Shown: positions 1-11,900 of the stretch, in pieces
Position numbering within the stretch: position 1 is the first letter of the stretch
Layout: each line of letters begins with the position of its first letter
Source of the DNA: Serinus canaria
Lineage: Eukaryota; Chordata; Aves; Passeriformes; Fringillidae
Length of the DNA: 64,000 nucleotides
Assembly: GCF_022539315.1 (NCBI RefSeq)
Contig: NC_066316.1
Span: 101,984,179 to 102,048,178, forward strand
Direction of reading: 5' to 3'
Position numbers and translations under genes: made by a program
The notes under the pieces: generated by a model
Databases searched by the model: none
Told to the model about the DNA's origin: nothing
Seen by the model: the letters and a program-made list of their open reading frames with translations, nothing else

Positions 1-3000
1 CTGAAGACAGAGAATGAAATATGAGATATTAGTTTGTAGTTAGAATTAAAATGCTTTTGTTTTAGTAGAAGCTGGTATATGTAGGGGAAAAGTTATGATT
101 TTCTAAAGTTAATGAAAGTGAACATTTTAAAAAGTTTTTAGCACTGAAAATAAAATCAGCTTACATAATGGATAATGATACAAAAAGTTATTTGTGCAGT
201 TATTGTTAACGTCCAGCACATATCCAATCAATTTCATTACACTGTTCTTTCATTACACCAGAATATATACAATTTTTTAAGCAGTCATTTTTCTTCTTAA
301 AATACACATTTTTAAAACCATACAAATGAGTATTTGTGAACGTTCTTAAAATTCATGTTTTGAATGGCATAAAAGTAAAAGACTTTAAGTTTGGAAGACT
401 GATAGCCTGAAAAGTGGTTTTAGTTTGATGCATGAAACATCTGATGATACTGATGATTTTTGCAAACCAGACTGGCTTGTACAAAAGGACTGCATCTTCA
501 AATGTCTAACAAAGTTTGATCTGGGGTTTTTTTTGTTTGTTTGGTTTTGGTTTTTTTGGGGGGGGGGGGGATTTTGTTGTTGTTGGGGAATTATTGGGGT
601 CCTTTTTTTAATCTGATTTGGATATGTCACATCAACCACATTGTAAGGTTGAACAATGCTCAACATAGAGCTCCAGGTGATTTGAAATCTGGTCCCTGCA
701 ATCCATGTGGAATGAGAAAATTTAGAAGAATAGCATGAAGTCAGTATGTTACATGTTAAAATTTCATATCATACACTATTAAATAGAGTCAGATAATCAC
801 AAACTGGTTTTTCCATATGCATAAATATTCTTGCCTCCTGTCAGTGAAATCCTAACAATACACCATTGTTATTTAAATGCCAAAGTGCTTAACAGAAGTA
901 GCTTCTAAGATTCCTTTTGCTCCTCAGGTATGGTAAGAAGACAACAAAGTAGCCTTGATCATTCTTCATAAATAGGTTTTGTTTGCAAGAGCTGTCCCCA
1001 CACTGGGTGAGTTCTTAGCTCCTTAGTTCAGTGGCTATTGTTCAGTCATTTTAATTCCTGCTTGGGAAAATAGGATGGTTGGAAGGGGCTGTGATGTTTT
1101 TACATTTTTCTCACGTGTCTGCCACAAAGAGGTGCTACTGGAACACAGATCAGTAAGTAACACTTGTTTCTACATGGTTTAACAGGTGAACATTACTCAG
1201 TCAGGCTTCCCACTCTGTTATATGAGAATGTAATCCTGAAGTGTCAACAGGTACTAACTGCCTCATGTCTTATCTCATCCTTAGCTTTTATGATCCCTTT
1301 TTTCCTCCCTCTCTGGCTCTGCTTCCTGTCTTTGGCTCTGCTCCCAAGTCTCCTGTTGCCTAAGAGCTTCCCTCTCCCTGGCAATACTGGCTGTGCGTGG
1401 GTAACCATGGTGGATGCCTCCTTCATCTTGCATTTTAGCTGTGGTTTTGTGTTTGTTTTTTAAACTGTGAGATTTATAAAACAAGGATCTGGCCTTTGCA
1501 TATGTTCTAGAAAGTGCAGCTGTATGTACAATGCTATAAGGGTGAATATTTTATTAAAATTCTAACAACATACAAGATATGCACAGTGCCTGCAACCTGT
1601 GCAGAAAGAGAGGGTGCCTGTACAAGGGTGGAATGGAGTGACTTTGAGCCAATCCATGCCTGGTAGCAGGGACTGGGTTTGCCTCCTGCAGAGCTAATTA
1701 GGATACATTCATACGTGTTCTGCTTCCCCCCACGGGGCTGCTCACAGTGGCAAAGCCAGAGAGTGGAGAGCTGGCTGAGGCACACACTGTTCTCCAGCCC
1801 TTGGGCTGTGGTGTAGATATACCCTAGAATATGCCCTTAACAGCTGGGTTTGTATATAGATAGCTCTAGATATGTACAAGGTATCTGGTACTTTCAAAGA
1901 GAAGTCTGTAAGAAGTCACAGTACAATGTAAACAGATGTTGAGTACAGCTGTTTTCTTTCTGTGTGTCTGTCTGCTTTTTCTGTTGAATCACTCTCTTCA
2001 GTGCCTTAACTCTTTATCACAGTGCAAGACCCAAGATGTTCTTGTAAATCTGAAGAGTAGAAACACAGCCTGTGTGCTTTTTTTTTTTTTTTTTTCTGGG
2101 ATGTGGAATTTTGGGGTAAGAAGATTCAATAGAGACTGAAAATGTTACAGTAATTTATCATGACATTCTCTGTGGTTTTTTTCCTGTGCTATAAATAGTT
2201 CTATTGTATGTACCTATCATCTAATGCCATTGTTGGCAATTTGCTTAACAAAACCTATCACTGCAAGTCCTTCAGTTACAAAGCAGTTTGCTTTCTTTAG
2301 ATGGGAATGAGCTGGAGAACTGTTGGCTCGTTACTTCTATTGTTTGTGAGGTACATTATTTTAGATTATTACCTTCTTCAAACTATTGTAACCAACTGTA
2401 GATTTTTTCATAATATTCAACTATAAATAAATGAAAACAATGTAACAAAGATCTGAATTGTTGCTTGAGAAATTCATGGTGTATATAAAATACAAGAGTA
2501 ACCTTTATTTCAGAATCACATGGTCCTGTCATTACTTTGTATTGTTTTTTAATGTTGGTAAATTAAAGCCAGTCAATTTAAAATAAAAAAATAACACTGC
2601 AACTTCATGTGCTTCAAATACATGAAAAATAACTGTCTGACTATGACTTGAGTTTTAGTGGGTGTCTTGCATTGCACAGTCAGCTGAGGAGAAGACGGAT
2701 ATTTTTTAAATTGCACTTTCCATATAAATTGCAAGGTCTTGCAGTATGTGACTCATTTCAGCTGCTAGCATCTCCCTGTTGCCAACAGGAGTATATTAGT
2801 GAAGACCAATAACAATATATCAATGTCAGCTCATCTCCAGATAAAAGAAAGTTCATGAAATGTTCAAGGTTGTTCTGCTGTTGTATGTAACAGAGATAGC
2901 TGGAGATTGTAGTTCTTGTATTGCCCATGCATTTATGTTGACAGAATTGATATATTCAGAAGGTCTTCAACATCTGAAGCTGTGTGAGACAACTAACACA

Positions 3001-4774
3001 TTCCCCTATTTTTCCAACTCTGCATTTTGTTACTCTAACTTATGAGATTCTCAAGTCTAGGAAGACCTACACAGCAGCTTGCAGCCATTTCAGTCTTGTA
3101 CTTTTGTTTTCCTTTGAAAATACCTCCAGGCCGTTGGCAGAAATTAGCATTTTTGGTTTGTTGTGAATGGGGAAAGTTAGTGGTATCACTCTGGGCGCTT
3201 GACTAATGAGGTACTCTGGCATAAACATTGAGTCTGGGAGAAAGAAACTAACAAACTAAAAAGGTAGCAAATTCATACAAATTACAAAAGCAAAGTCGCC
3301 CTCTGACAACTGCTAGGCTGCTTTGCCATGCTTTAAAAATTCAAATTACAGTGAAAGTGAGTTCGATGTGGTTGTTTAGTGAGAAGAAATCTGTGCCATC
3401 AGTGGGCAGTGGCATTAGCAGCACTATTGGCAAATACTGACATCAGGAAATCTTTAGGAACACATGAAAAGATGGCTTGATGGTCATTATAAAAAATTAC
3501 CATAGAGTTAAATGTGAAGTGGAGATTTCTGGGTTAATCCCTTCCTGAAGTAACTGGACCAAAGTCCAAGGCCATACAAATGTAAGGACTCATTCTCTGA
3601 GCTGATCTGTCTGATCCCTACTAGAAAAAAACTGGATCAAGGAATGGATTTGAATACTGCAGAGTACATGCTAAACCACCAAAACATGTCTGTGAGTGAC
3701 TGGATTTAAACACATGGGGAAATCTGTTGCTTTGAACACACAGAGTTGACTGGAAATGTAGGTGTAAGTGTTCAGCAAGCTCTTAGCCTGAAGGAGATGA
3801 GACTCGGGGAAAAGGAGAAGGTGTGATCATGAATCATGTCAGAGATGTAGGCAGGATCAGATCTGTGAGGATTTCAGTGCTAGGGAGATTCATTTTAGAT
3901 GAATCAAAAAAGGAAGGAGGGAGCAAGGAAAAGGAGTAGCATAGCATTTGAAGATAGCAGAAGGCAAAGGTGTCAACATCTAGGAAACACTGAGTGGAGT
4001 CTCTCGCCAGAAGGGTGATTAATATGAAAAGGACTAACAGATGCACTAGTTTTTGTGATTTTTTTTTAGGTCGTGAGAAAACTCCACAGGGAAAATTTGA
4101 ATTTGCAGGAAACATTGAATTTAATGATAAATCCATCTGATTCTTGCCACTTTTCTCTGAACTGCTCCCTCTGATGTAGTGACAGACAAGCTGTATCAGA
4201 ACTGTGCCAGGGCAGAAGCATCTGAGTTAGGTGCTCAGGGAAGCTCCTACTGAGCTGCCAATGACCACGTGAGCTGTGATAGCTTCTCTTATACTGTGTG
4301 TCAGATGGGTGATAGCACTGCAGCTGTTGGAGAAAAGGAAGGAGAACTGAGATGGTTTTAAGTCACATACGAGTCCTAAAAATGACCACAGAAACACCCC
4401 CAGTGCAGGCTCTCTCTGACAGTGAGCTCTGTGTGGGTGCAGGGAAATTTGCTCATCCAAAGGCATTTGGGAAGTGAAACTAAGTGGGGAGAAGGATTGG
4501 AAAATAAAATGTGAAGTATTTGCATAAGACTTTATATGTTCTCTCATCATATGATTCATTGATCTTATGACTGAACAGCTGTTCTTAAAAATTCTTCTTT
4601 TCTGAAGTAAAAACCTGTTTGGAGAGCTGATTTTGAAGAATTTATGTGACAAGTTGCTCATTGTTTTGCATTTGTATTTATGTGCCATGTATTTTTTCAC
4701 TGCTGATGTCAGTTTTGAATGGCAACTATTAACATGATTTCATTCACTTAGTCTTACGTGATGATGATGCAGAA
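1..4774. other. Non-coding block, AT-rich, with G and T runs
   Basis: No exon or clear interspersed repeat was recognised. Contents are a T/G-only stretch with a 13-base G run (558-570) and an 18-base T run (2078-2095). There is also an AT-rich 3'UTR-like stretch around 2200-2470 with AATAAA at 2426-2431 followed by a GT-rich segment. The last could be a polyadenylation site of an unseen upstream gene, but no coding sequence supports it. The minus-strand open frame of 157 codons at 4227-4700 has no recognisable domain and is probably chance. Confidence 0.5.
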
Positions 4775-4895
4775 GGCAGAAATGTACCTTGTCCAAGAGA
4801 TTTAGAGAATGGATGGCAAAGCAGAGGATGGAATCCCAAACCCTTGTCAGAGAACTGTAGTCCCTGTTTTACACATGTGCTTGACCACAGTGCTA
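4775..4895 (+). mobile_element. Ancient MIR/CORE-SINE fragment
   Basis: The segment keeps the order of words typical of the MIR core on the + strand: CTTGTCCAAG, then GGCAAAGCAGAGGATGGAATCCC, then a CTTGACCA-like end. These correspond to the family's CTTGCCCAAGGTCACA...GGCAGAGCnGGGATTGAACCC...CTAACCACTGGACCA layout. It is highly diverged, and boundaries are approximate. MIR elements predate the bird-mammal split, so a degraded copy is expected. Confidence 0.5.
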
Positions 4896-7800
4896 AAACT
4901 GAAGTTCCTGTCATGGGGGGAGTTCAGTTAGCACTGATAAATTTAAAGAGGCTGTACAAAACCTCAAACATTTTCTAGTTGTTGCAAGTCAAGGTGGAAA
5001 AATATTTGGCAACTTGTGTAAATTTTTCAATTCTAAGTACTGCAGTGCCATACATCAGTAAAGGCCAATCTCTGCCTCAAAAGAGTTCACACAGTTCTGA
5101 TATCATTCCCATATCGATGACTGTCTTCTGTCAGAGACAAGTAGAACTGGATTTGCAGGGGGGTGACCACATCTGGGATTTTAAAAGAATGAAGATGCAG
5201 GACTAAAAATTTGGATGAAAGCAGTGTCCCATTGGACTTCTGGTGTGACAGTGGTGTGCCCCAGTCTGTCTGGGTTATGTCTGACTGCCCCAGCACCAGG
5301 TAGCTGGGAGGGGGAACATGGCACCAGTTTGAGCTGAGCTTCCCTCTGGCTAACCCAGCCTTTCCTGGCAGGGCTTTATGGCCTGGTTTTTTGTGGTTTA
5401 TCTCACCCAAATGACCCTTTTTTCCCTTTTCTGGGTAAAGAAGCATGACCAGTTTTTCTTACCTACCTTGCACATGACCACACAAATCCTGGGATACACA
5501 CAAGACATTAGATAAGGAGTTCTTTCCAAAAGTGAATATGGTTCTTTGCAGAGTATAACCCTTTTTGGCAGGAGAACTGAATAGTATCAGATTTAAATCA
5601 GTGTGTAATCATGCCATGGTGCAATGGGAGCAGTACAGGGCTGTGATCAACCTGTGACCTATTCATGAGGCTTGTCTTTCCTCTTGGCTCTTGGAGGTAT
5701 TTGGTAGGAAGCTAAACATTGCAGTTTAGGAATATTGGCAAACCCATTAGTACCAGCAGCAGTCTTCTTTTGTAATGTTCATGAATTGGAAACAAGCAGG
5801 TATTTACATGTCTCCTGTGCTGTGGGTGGTGTCATGATAATGATGATCCACTTGGACTAAATCTGATGAGGAGTGAACTGCAGAGCATGGACTGGGCTCT
5901 TTAAGTATATAGTGAGGAGGTGCACCTCTCTGTTATCTCTGGGTTTTAATTACATTGGATTAATTCTGTCATGATATTGCATTTACATACATTTCTTATG
6001 TCAGTTTCAATTATTAGTTAAGCCACAATCCTTGACATATTGTCCTTTTTAGGCTTTTGCATAGAAAAATACAGGTGTCAACATGTTCATTGCACATGCA
6101 TGCAATGTTGTCAAAAGTACAATGAAAAAATAAGGTCAGAGCAGTTTCTCATTTGCATTTGAAGTTGTCCTTTAGAAAGAAGCATGAGACTGACCCCTGT
6201 GCTCTGTACCATGCAGCTAAATGGTAAAGCTCTATAATGTACAGACAAATTCCATTTTAGACAGGCTTTGTAGCTTTTCCCCTTGGACATTAGCATTACC
6301 TGGAACTCAGTTTGACTGTGAATGAAGAGAAATGTGAGGATTTCTCAGTACAATGAAGAGAACAGGCATAACCAGTTGCATTCTGCTAATCCAAGGGTTG
6401 TGCCTGAGATTTGTCTCTGCAGTAAGCCTTGGCAGGAGTGGCTGTAATCCACTCTTGCTTGCTTCAGAGGGGCACCGGTGTGACAATGTAATGCCTAATA
6501 ACTGGTAAAAATAGTGTTTTTAAAAGTACTAGAGGAGAAGAAAATGAAAGCTATGTATTTTATGTGCAGTGGTCCATAAGTTGTGTACTTCCTGTTTTTC
6601 CTTTGAAAAATCCCTTATTTCTTTGGCCAGCTGTGGTGATCATAGCTTCCCATTTATTATTATGGCAAATTATTTTTAAAATGGAGTCATTTGATCACCA
6701 GTCATGCAGGATATAAGCCAGTTCAACTCCGTCAGGCTCCATCAAGTTGTTATTAAGTGCTGTCCAAGTCCACATTATGGAAGACAAAAGAAAAAGGTTT
6801 GTCATGTTTAAAAGTTGGTTATACATTTTTTTCAGCACATCAAGACTCAGGAGCTCATACATAAAACTTTCCAGCTTAGGTGTGTATTCTAAAAGTAGAA
6901 CAGCAAACTCTATTTGTTTTTTAAGAAACAAACTTATTAAAAAGTTTTGCACTGCTCCTGTAGCAGGCTAATCAATGGGATTTTTTATCAGTCTAAATGA
7001 AATATTTAAATTTATGCTTCTGCTGTAGTGGGACTTTGCTTTGGCTGGAACAGCCCCACATCCCATGGCTAGCTGAAAGGGCTCAGTCACTTGATACTTC
7101 ACTTATTTTTTCTGCCAGAAGTACTTTGACAGCACATGCTCTAATGTGTCACTGCAGTGTAACTTGTTCCCAGGGAAATAGATGAACAAGCAGGGAGGAA
7201 ATGATCAGCCTGCCTCTCTTCCTGGGCAGCTTGCATCGATTAGTAGGCAGGGTTGCTCCCTGCACTCTGGCATTCCTGCAAGTATTTTCCATATCTATCT
7301 TCCACTCAGCCAAAATCAAAACAAGCTGCAAGTAGTGGAAAAGCAGAATATGGCTGGTGGGAAGTGGCAAGCAGCTCTTCCTGTGGTGAGCAGATGAAGC
7401 AGCTTTTAAAAAGAGTATGATAGGAATATAGTCACTAGCTTACTCAACCTGTCTCAGTTTTTTCTCCTAAATTTATCAGATGATTTCTTTGAGTTTTGTG
7501 GTATAATCTCCTGTGCATGTGTATTGCATATATTACCTGATGTCTAGACTCCTTTGACTGGAATACATATTTTCTTGGCTGGGAAGTAGGTGGTGTGCAG
7601 TGAAGCACAGAGGATGCTGCTGAGGTCCTGTTTCTGCATCTGGTGTGGGCACAGCCAGCATCAGGTGTCTGCCTTGGGCAGGCTGTGCTGGGGACAAGCC
7701 CAGGAGCTGGGGCAGCTCTGAGATCCAGGACAACTCACCTCAGCAGCCACCACTTAGTGACAGCTGGCACCTGCCATGCAGATCCTCCAGCAGATTGCAC

Positions 7801-8299
7801 ACCTGAAGACTGCACAGACAGCTTGAATGATGACGTGCTTTTCCCTGAGATATAAACATCCCACCTCAGTTATGCCCAGGTCACAAGTTTAACCTTGCCT
7901 TTTCCTGAGGTCTGTGTGAACTTTGAAGAAAAGTTTCATGCTTGTCTGGGTCACACACAGACTCAGGATATTGTGCCATTACCTCTGCTCTGTAGGTTGG
8001 CTCTGGGAGAACCTACATTCCATTTACCTACACTATTCCTGAAGGAATTTGCAGATCTGCCTCCAACATTTGTGCAGAACTTCCATATGGTAGTGTATGG
8101 AGTATATAAATTAATAAAGTACTCAGCACCAGTGTGCATAGCTTGTGTGGGGATTTAGGGATCTGTGGGGATTCTTTTAAAGTAGATTTAAATTAATTTA
8201 ATTTAAATATTTACAAAAGGATTCTGTAGCTCACTGCAGAATCTTTAACTCTTTTGATCATTTTTATGTGGTAATTCTCCATCCAGTGTGGAGTAGTTT
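4896..8299. other. Non-coding block without recognised features
   Basis: Unique-looking intronic sequence. A short GC-richer patch lies near 7600-7830 but is poor in CpG. A small stem-loop with arms CATTGCA/TGCAATG lies near 6088-6107. Open frames here (for example 119 codons at 5087-5446, minus) show no known domain. Confidence 0.5.
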
Positions 8300-8443
8300 G
8301 GAATGGTACAGACCTTTCCCCTAGACCAGGTTGTTCAAAGCCCCATGCAGCCTGGTCTTAAACTCTTCTAGGGACTGGACATCCACAACTTCCTTGAGCA
8401 ACCTGTTTCAGTGCTGCACCACCCTCACAGTAAAGAATCCTAC
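8300..8443 (-). mobile_element. CR1 LINE 3' fragment (minus)
   Basis: The + strand reads GACCAGGTTGTTCAAAGC, then a GGACATCCACAACTTCC-like segment, ending CACCCTCACAGTAAAGAAT. This is the reverse complement of the region of avian CR1 that encodes the ORF2 C-terminus just before the 3' tail. The true 3' end (ATTCTATGA words) is absent, so it is truncated at both ends. It faces a second CR1 piece about 90 bp away. Confidence 0.9.
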
Positions 8444-8530
8444 CACTGATAATCCATTATAACAGTTTATAAATAATATGAAATTTATTACTGTTGGCAT
8501 CCAGGTCCATGTATCTTATGCCTTCTGTAA

Positions 8531-8921
8531 GGGAGGCTTTGTAGCAGCCTTCCTGTACCAAAAGGGGTAAAGCTGCAGAAGGAGTTGTTACAAGCACCTG
8601 GGGTGATATCACAAGGGGTAATGGCTTTACACTGAAAGTGGGCAGGTTTAGATTACATGTTAGCAAGAAAATTCTCACCAATTTTTCACACCTCATGCTG
8701 GCTGTCTGTGCCCACACCAGATTTTTCACTATGAGCATGGTGAGACAAGGTAATAAGTTGCCCAGAGAAGTTGTAGATGCCACAGCCCAGGAAATGTTCA
8801 AGGAGACTGGATGGGGCTTTGAGCAACCTGATCTAGTGAAGGGTGTCCCTGGCCATTGCAGGGGTGTTGGAACTGGATGATCTTTAAGGTTCTTGCAAGC
8901 CAAATTATATGATTCTATGAA
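8531..8921 (+). mobile_element. CR1 LINE 3' end (plus)
   Basis: About 390 bp of CR1 in + orientation ending in a TATGATTCTATGA tail at 8909-8921. The reading frame around 8755-8880 still shows the CR1 ORF2 C-terminal words KLPREVVDA and GVPG, interrupted and diverged. It is 5'-truncated, as most CR1 copies are. It lies in the same sense as VSNL1. Confidence 0.93.
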
Positions 8922-11900
8922 AAATGAGACCTCACATTTTTGTAGTTAAGTGAATAGCAAAGAGAAATTCTTTGGGAAATGCTATTCCAAGGTAGTTCCA
9001 TGTATAAGTACTCTTATTCTAGGGAATTATTATTCATTGGAAACATAACTGTATTAACAAGGTGCTTTTATGAAGACTAAGGAAGGAATGGGAATATTGT
9101 CATGTTGAATTTCTCAGAAATGCCTTGTGTATTTCATATCCACTACCGATTCTTATTTGAACTATTGCTCAAGTATAGGCATGTTCATAACGATTAAATC
9201 ATTAGAAATGTTTAAAGGAATTACAGAAACTTGAAAAATACCAGTAACCAAGGGAGTAAGATTACTCCTCTATATGTAAGAATAGAAAGCTAATCCTGAG
9301 ACTGAAGCCACAGCTCCATAAATGGTCTTGCTGCACATCATGTTCCTACTCACAAAATCCAGGATGCAATTACCTGGCTTTATTAGGCACAGAAGAAGGG
9401 CTGTCCCAGGAAGAAATTACCTCATCTTGAGGTTGGAACTGGGACAAAACTCCTTGATCCTGAGAAAGGTGTATTTGCCTTTCTCAGGGTTCCCGTGCAG
9501 CTCCCGAGGCAATTGGTGGTTAATTGGTGGTTAACATCTCTTCTTTGTCTCAGTGGCACAATCAGCCTCCCTTCTTTTTCCAAAAGCTCAGCTTTGTCTG
9601 AAATGCCACCATGTGACCCGTGGAGCTTGCTGCTGGTAAGCAAAGCTTGATGGACAGCCTATGCTGTTTCCAGCCTGTAGGAAACATAAGGAAATACTGA
9701 CAAGATCAGTGTGATGAAATAAATAGAATTCTCCAGCTGCTCTTTGTCTTAGTTTGAAAACATTACTTTTTATGGCCACAGATTTTCCAATGGGAATCAC
9801 TGAATACAGTTCAGGACCAGCTTTATCTAGGCTTCCTCTGGTCCTAACTCCTTGGCTCCTTGTGCTGTAACAGTGTTAGGATTAATTCTGGTTTCTGACA
9901 GAAAATCACCCTGGAGTTAGTGCCTAAGGCTGCTAATGTTAGTGCTGCATTTTTGCATCAGCATTTTTGATGCATAAATAACTGTTGCATTCCATCTCTA
10001 TCTAATATCCTATCTCAGGTACTGCATTTGGGGCACATTTAATGGTATTTAGTAATCTAAAAAGTGCTCTGTCAGAGCATACCACAGGTATCTAGGTGGT
10101 GGATGTAGTGTTGCTATTTATATCATAGTGCTCTACAAATATTAATAACACTCTGCTTCAAAGTGAGCTATAGCCATAAACCTGTAAAATAACTCCCCAC
10201 AGTTCATCTTGATAGTCTGTTGAAATTGGACTGCTCTGACTATACCCCCTTCAGGCTCACTGCCAATCTCATATTTTATCCTGAAATTCCACAAGGAGAC
10301 ACTCAAATAAACACTACACTAGCAATTGCTTGAATTATACTTAAGGCAGTAGCAAGCATTGGTTTCACTTTAGCCTCTCTGTGGCTTTCTTGAAAATCCA
10401 TGAAGTCTGACCTTCTGAATACATCTTGCTCTTATTTATCTCCCCTGTTGACTGCAGTAGGAGCTGAGAAGGGAATGGGTATATCATAGATGCTAACCTG
10501 TTATGACTAAATTATCCCTGTTGGTCCCACATTGCCCAGCCCCAGGAACTTTATACAGTGCATATCTCCTTACTAGCTCACTTTCAGCAAAAATACAGCC
10601 ATTAGGTTTGCTTTTGAGTTTTCTTACAAGAAAAAGAAAAGCAAGCTAGAAAATACAGTATTATTCCAGGCACCATTTCAGAGATGTTCAGCTTTTTGTT
10701 CTGCAAGTGCCTTTTCTTTCCTTCTTTTGAAAATAGCTGATCTTGTAATTCACTATTAAGGCCTAAAGGTGATCAAAACAGCCCATCACCAAGGTCAGTA
10801 TACCCTTGAATCAGACAGGTTTGCTAATTTTAAACTTCAGTGTTTTACAGAAAGTGGTGTGTTTAGCAAGAATAAAGAGGTAGAATGTGGGATTGGGACA
10901 ATATGAATGTTCACACATCGCTGCCAATGAAAGCAAAGCTTGCAGGTCTAATTTTAGGCTTTTCAGCCTTGGTATTGTTCCTTACAGCACAGTTATTTTC
11001 CATATGATACAAAGCACTCCTTTTCTTTTCAAGTTTTATAAACTGCTTTAGAGAACAAAAGCAAGGACAAAGTGAGTATATGTCATGGTTGAAAGCAAAT
11101 CAAAGAAGCTTAAGGAAGGCTGAAGTTAGGGATGGTTGCATGCCTCTATATTCAGAGGACAATTCTTGAAGAAAAACAAGACTCTTGAGAAACATGTCAC
11201 AAGACCTGGAAGCAGAGTTCCATGGTGTCTGAACTGGAACCCTTGGCTGTGACTGGATGTGCTTCAACATATTTTGTTAATTTACACTGTGCTCAGATGC
11301 CTAGTAAGTTAGTCCTCTTTAAAAATGTCAGAATGACCTGTGCTGTTTGGAGAAGTAGGATTTTCAGGATACTTACCTACCTCTTGGTGCTCCAAACTGA
11401 GCATTGTAGATGCAGTGAGCATGTCACAAGTAATTCTTTATGTAACACCAGATAGATGCTCTTTTCTAAAGTTAACTTTTACTGATGCATAAATAAAAAA
11501 TATTTTATACAATTATAGAAATATAACACTGTGGAAATGGTTGTATTCTTTCTTTTGTATTTTTTGTAGATTAATTACCAAGGACTGGAACCAGTTGATA
11601 CTAAGTCATTCCCCATGGAAGTGTCAGCAATGGTATTAACCTGCCAAAAACACCTTCAAAAATCATTAAGTTACTGTAGTCCCCATTTGTCATCTAAGAG
11701 AAGCTTATTATCTGCATGAATACATGACCTGGTTCAGAGAAATCAGAGAACATTCATCTGTATGATTGTGTTAGTTATGTCTGCTGTTTGAAGCTGGTTG
11801 GTCACTGGCTGTATTGGCAGAAAGAGTTTCTTGGGAAGAGTCTGTGCAGGGGCTGCTGTAATGCTGAGCTGGTATTTTGTCCCACAAGCTCAGCAAAGGT

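Noticed and set aside
2200..2470. AATAAA with GT-rich downstream sequence as the 3' end of an upstream gene
   Set aside because: No coding sequence or splice structure upstream within the window. AATAAA is frequent in AT-rich intronic DNA.
4227..4700. 157-codon minus-strand ORF
   Set aside because: No recognisable domain, low-significance length, and no splice or promoter context.
7600..7830. GC-richer patch as a VSNL1 promoter or CpG island
   Set aside because: CpG dinucleotides are nearly absent. GC richness is modest and local.
10128..10172. Third MIR fragment (GTGCTCTACAAATATTAATAAC)
   Set aside because: Only about 45 bp resembles the family and the rest does not align by eye. Too weak to list as a feature.
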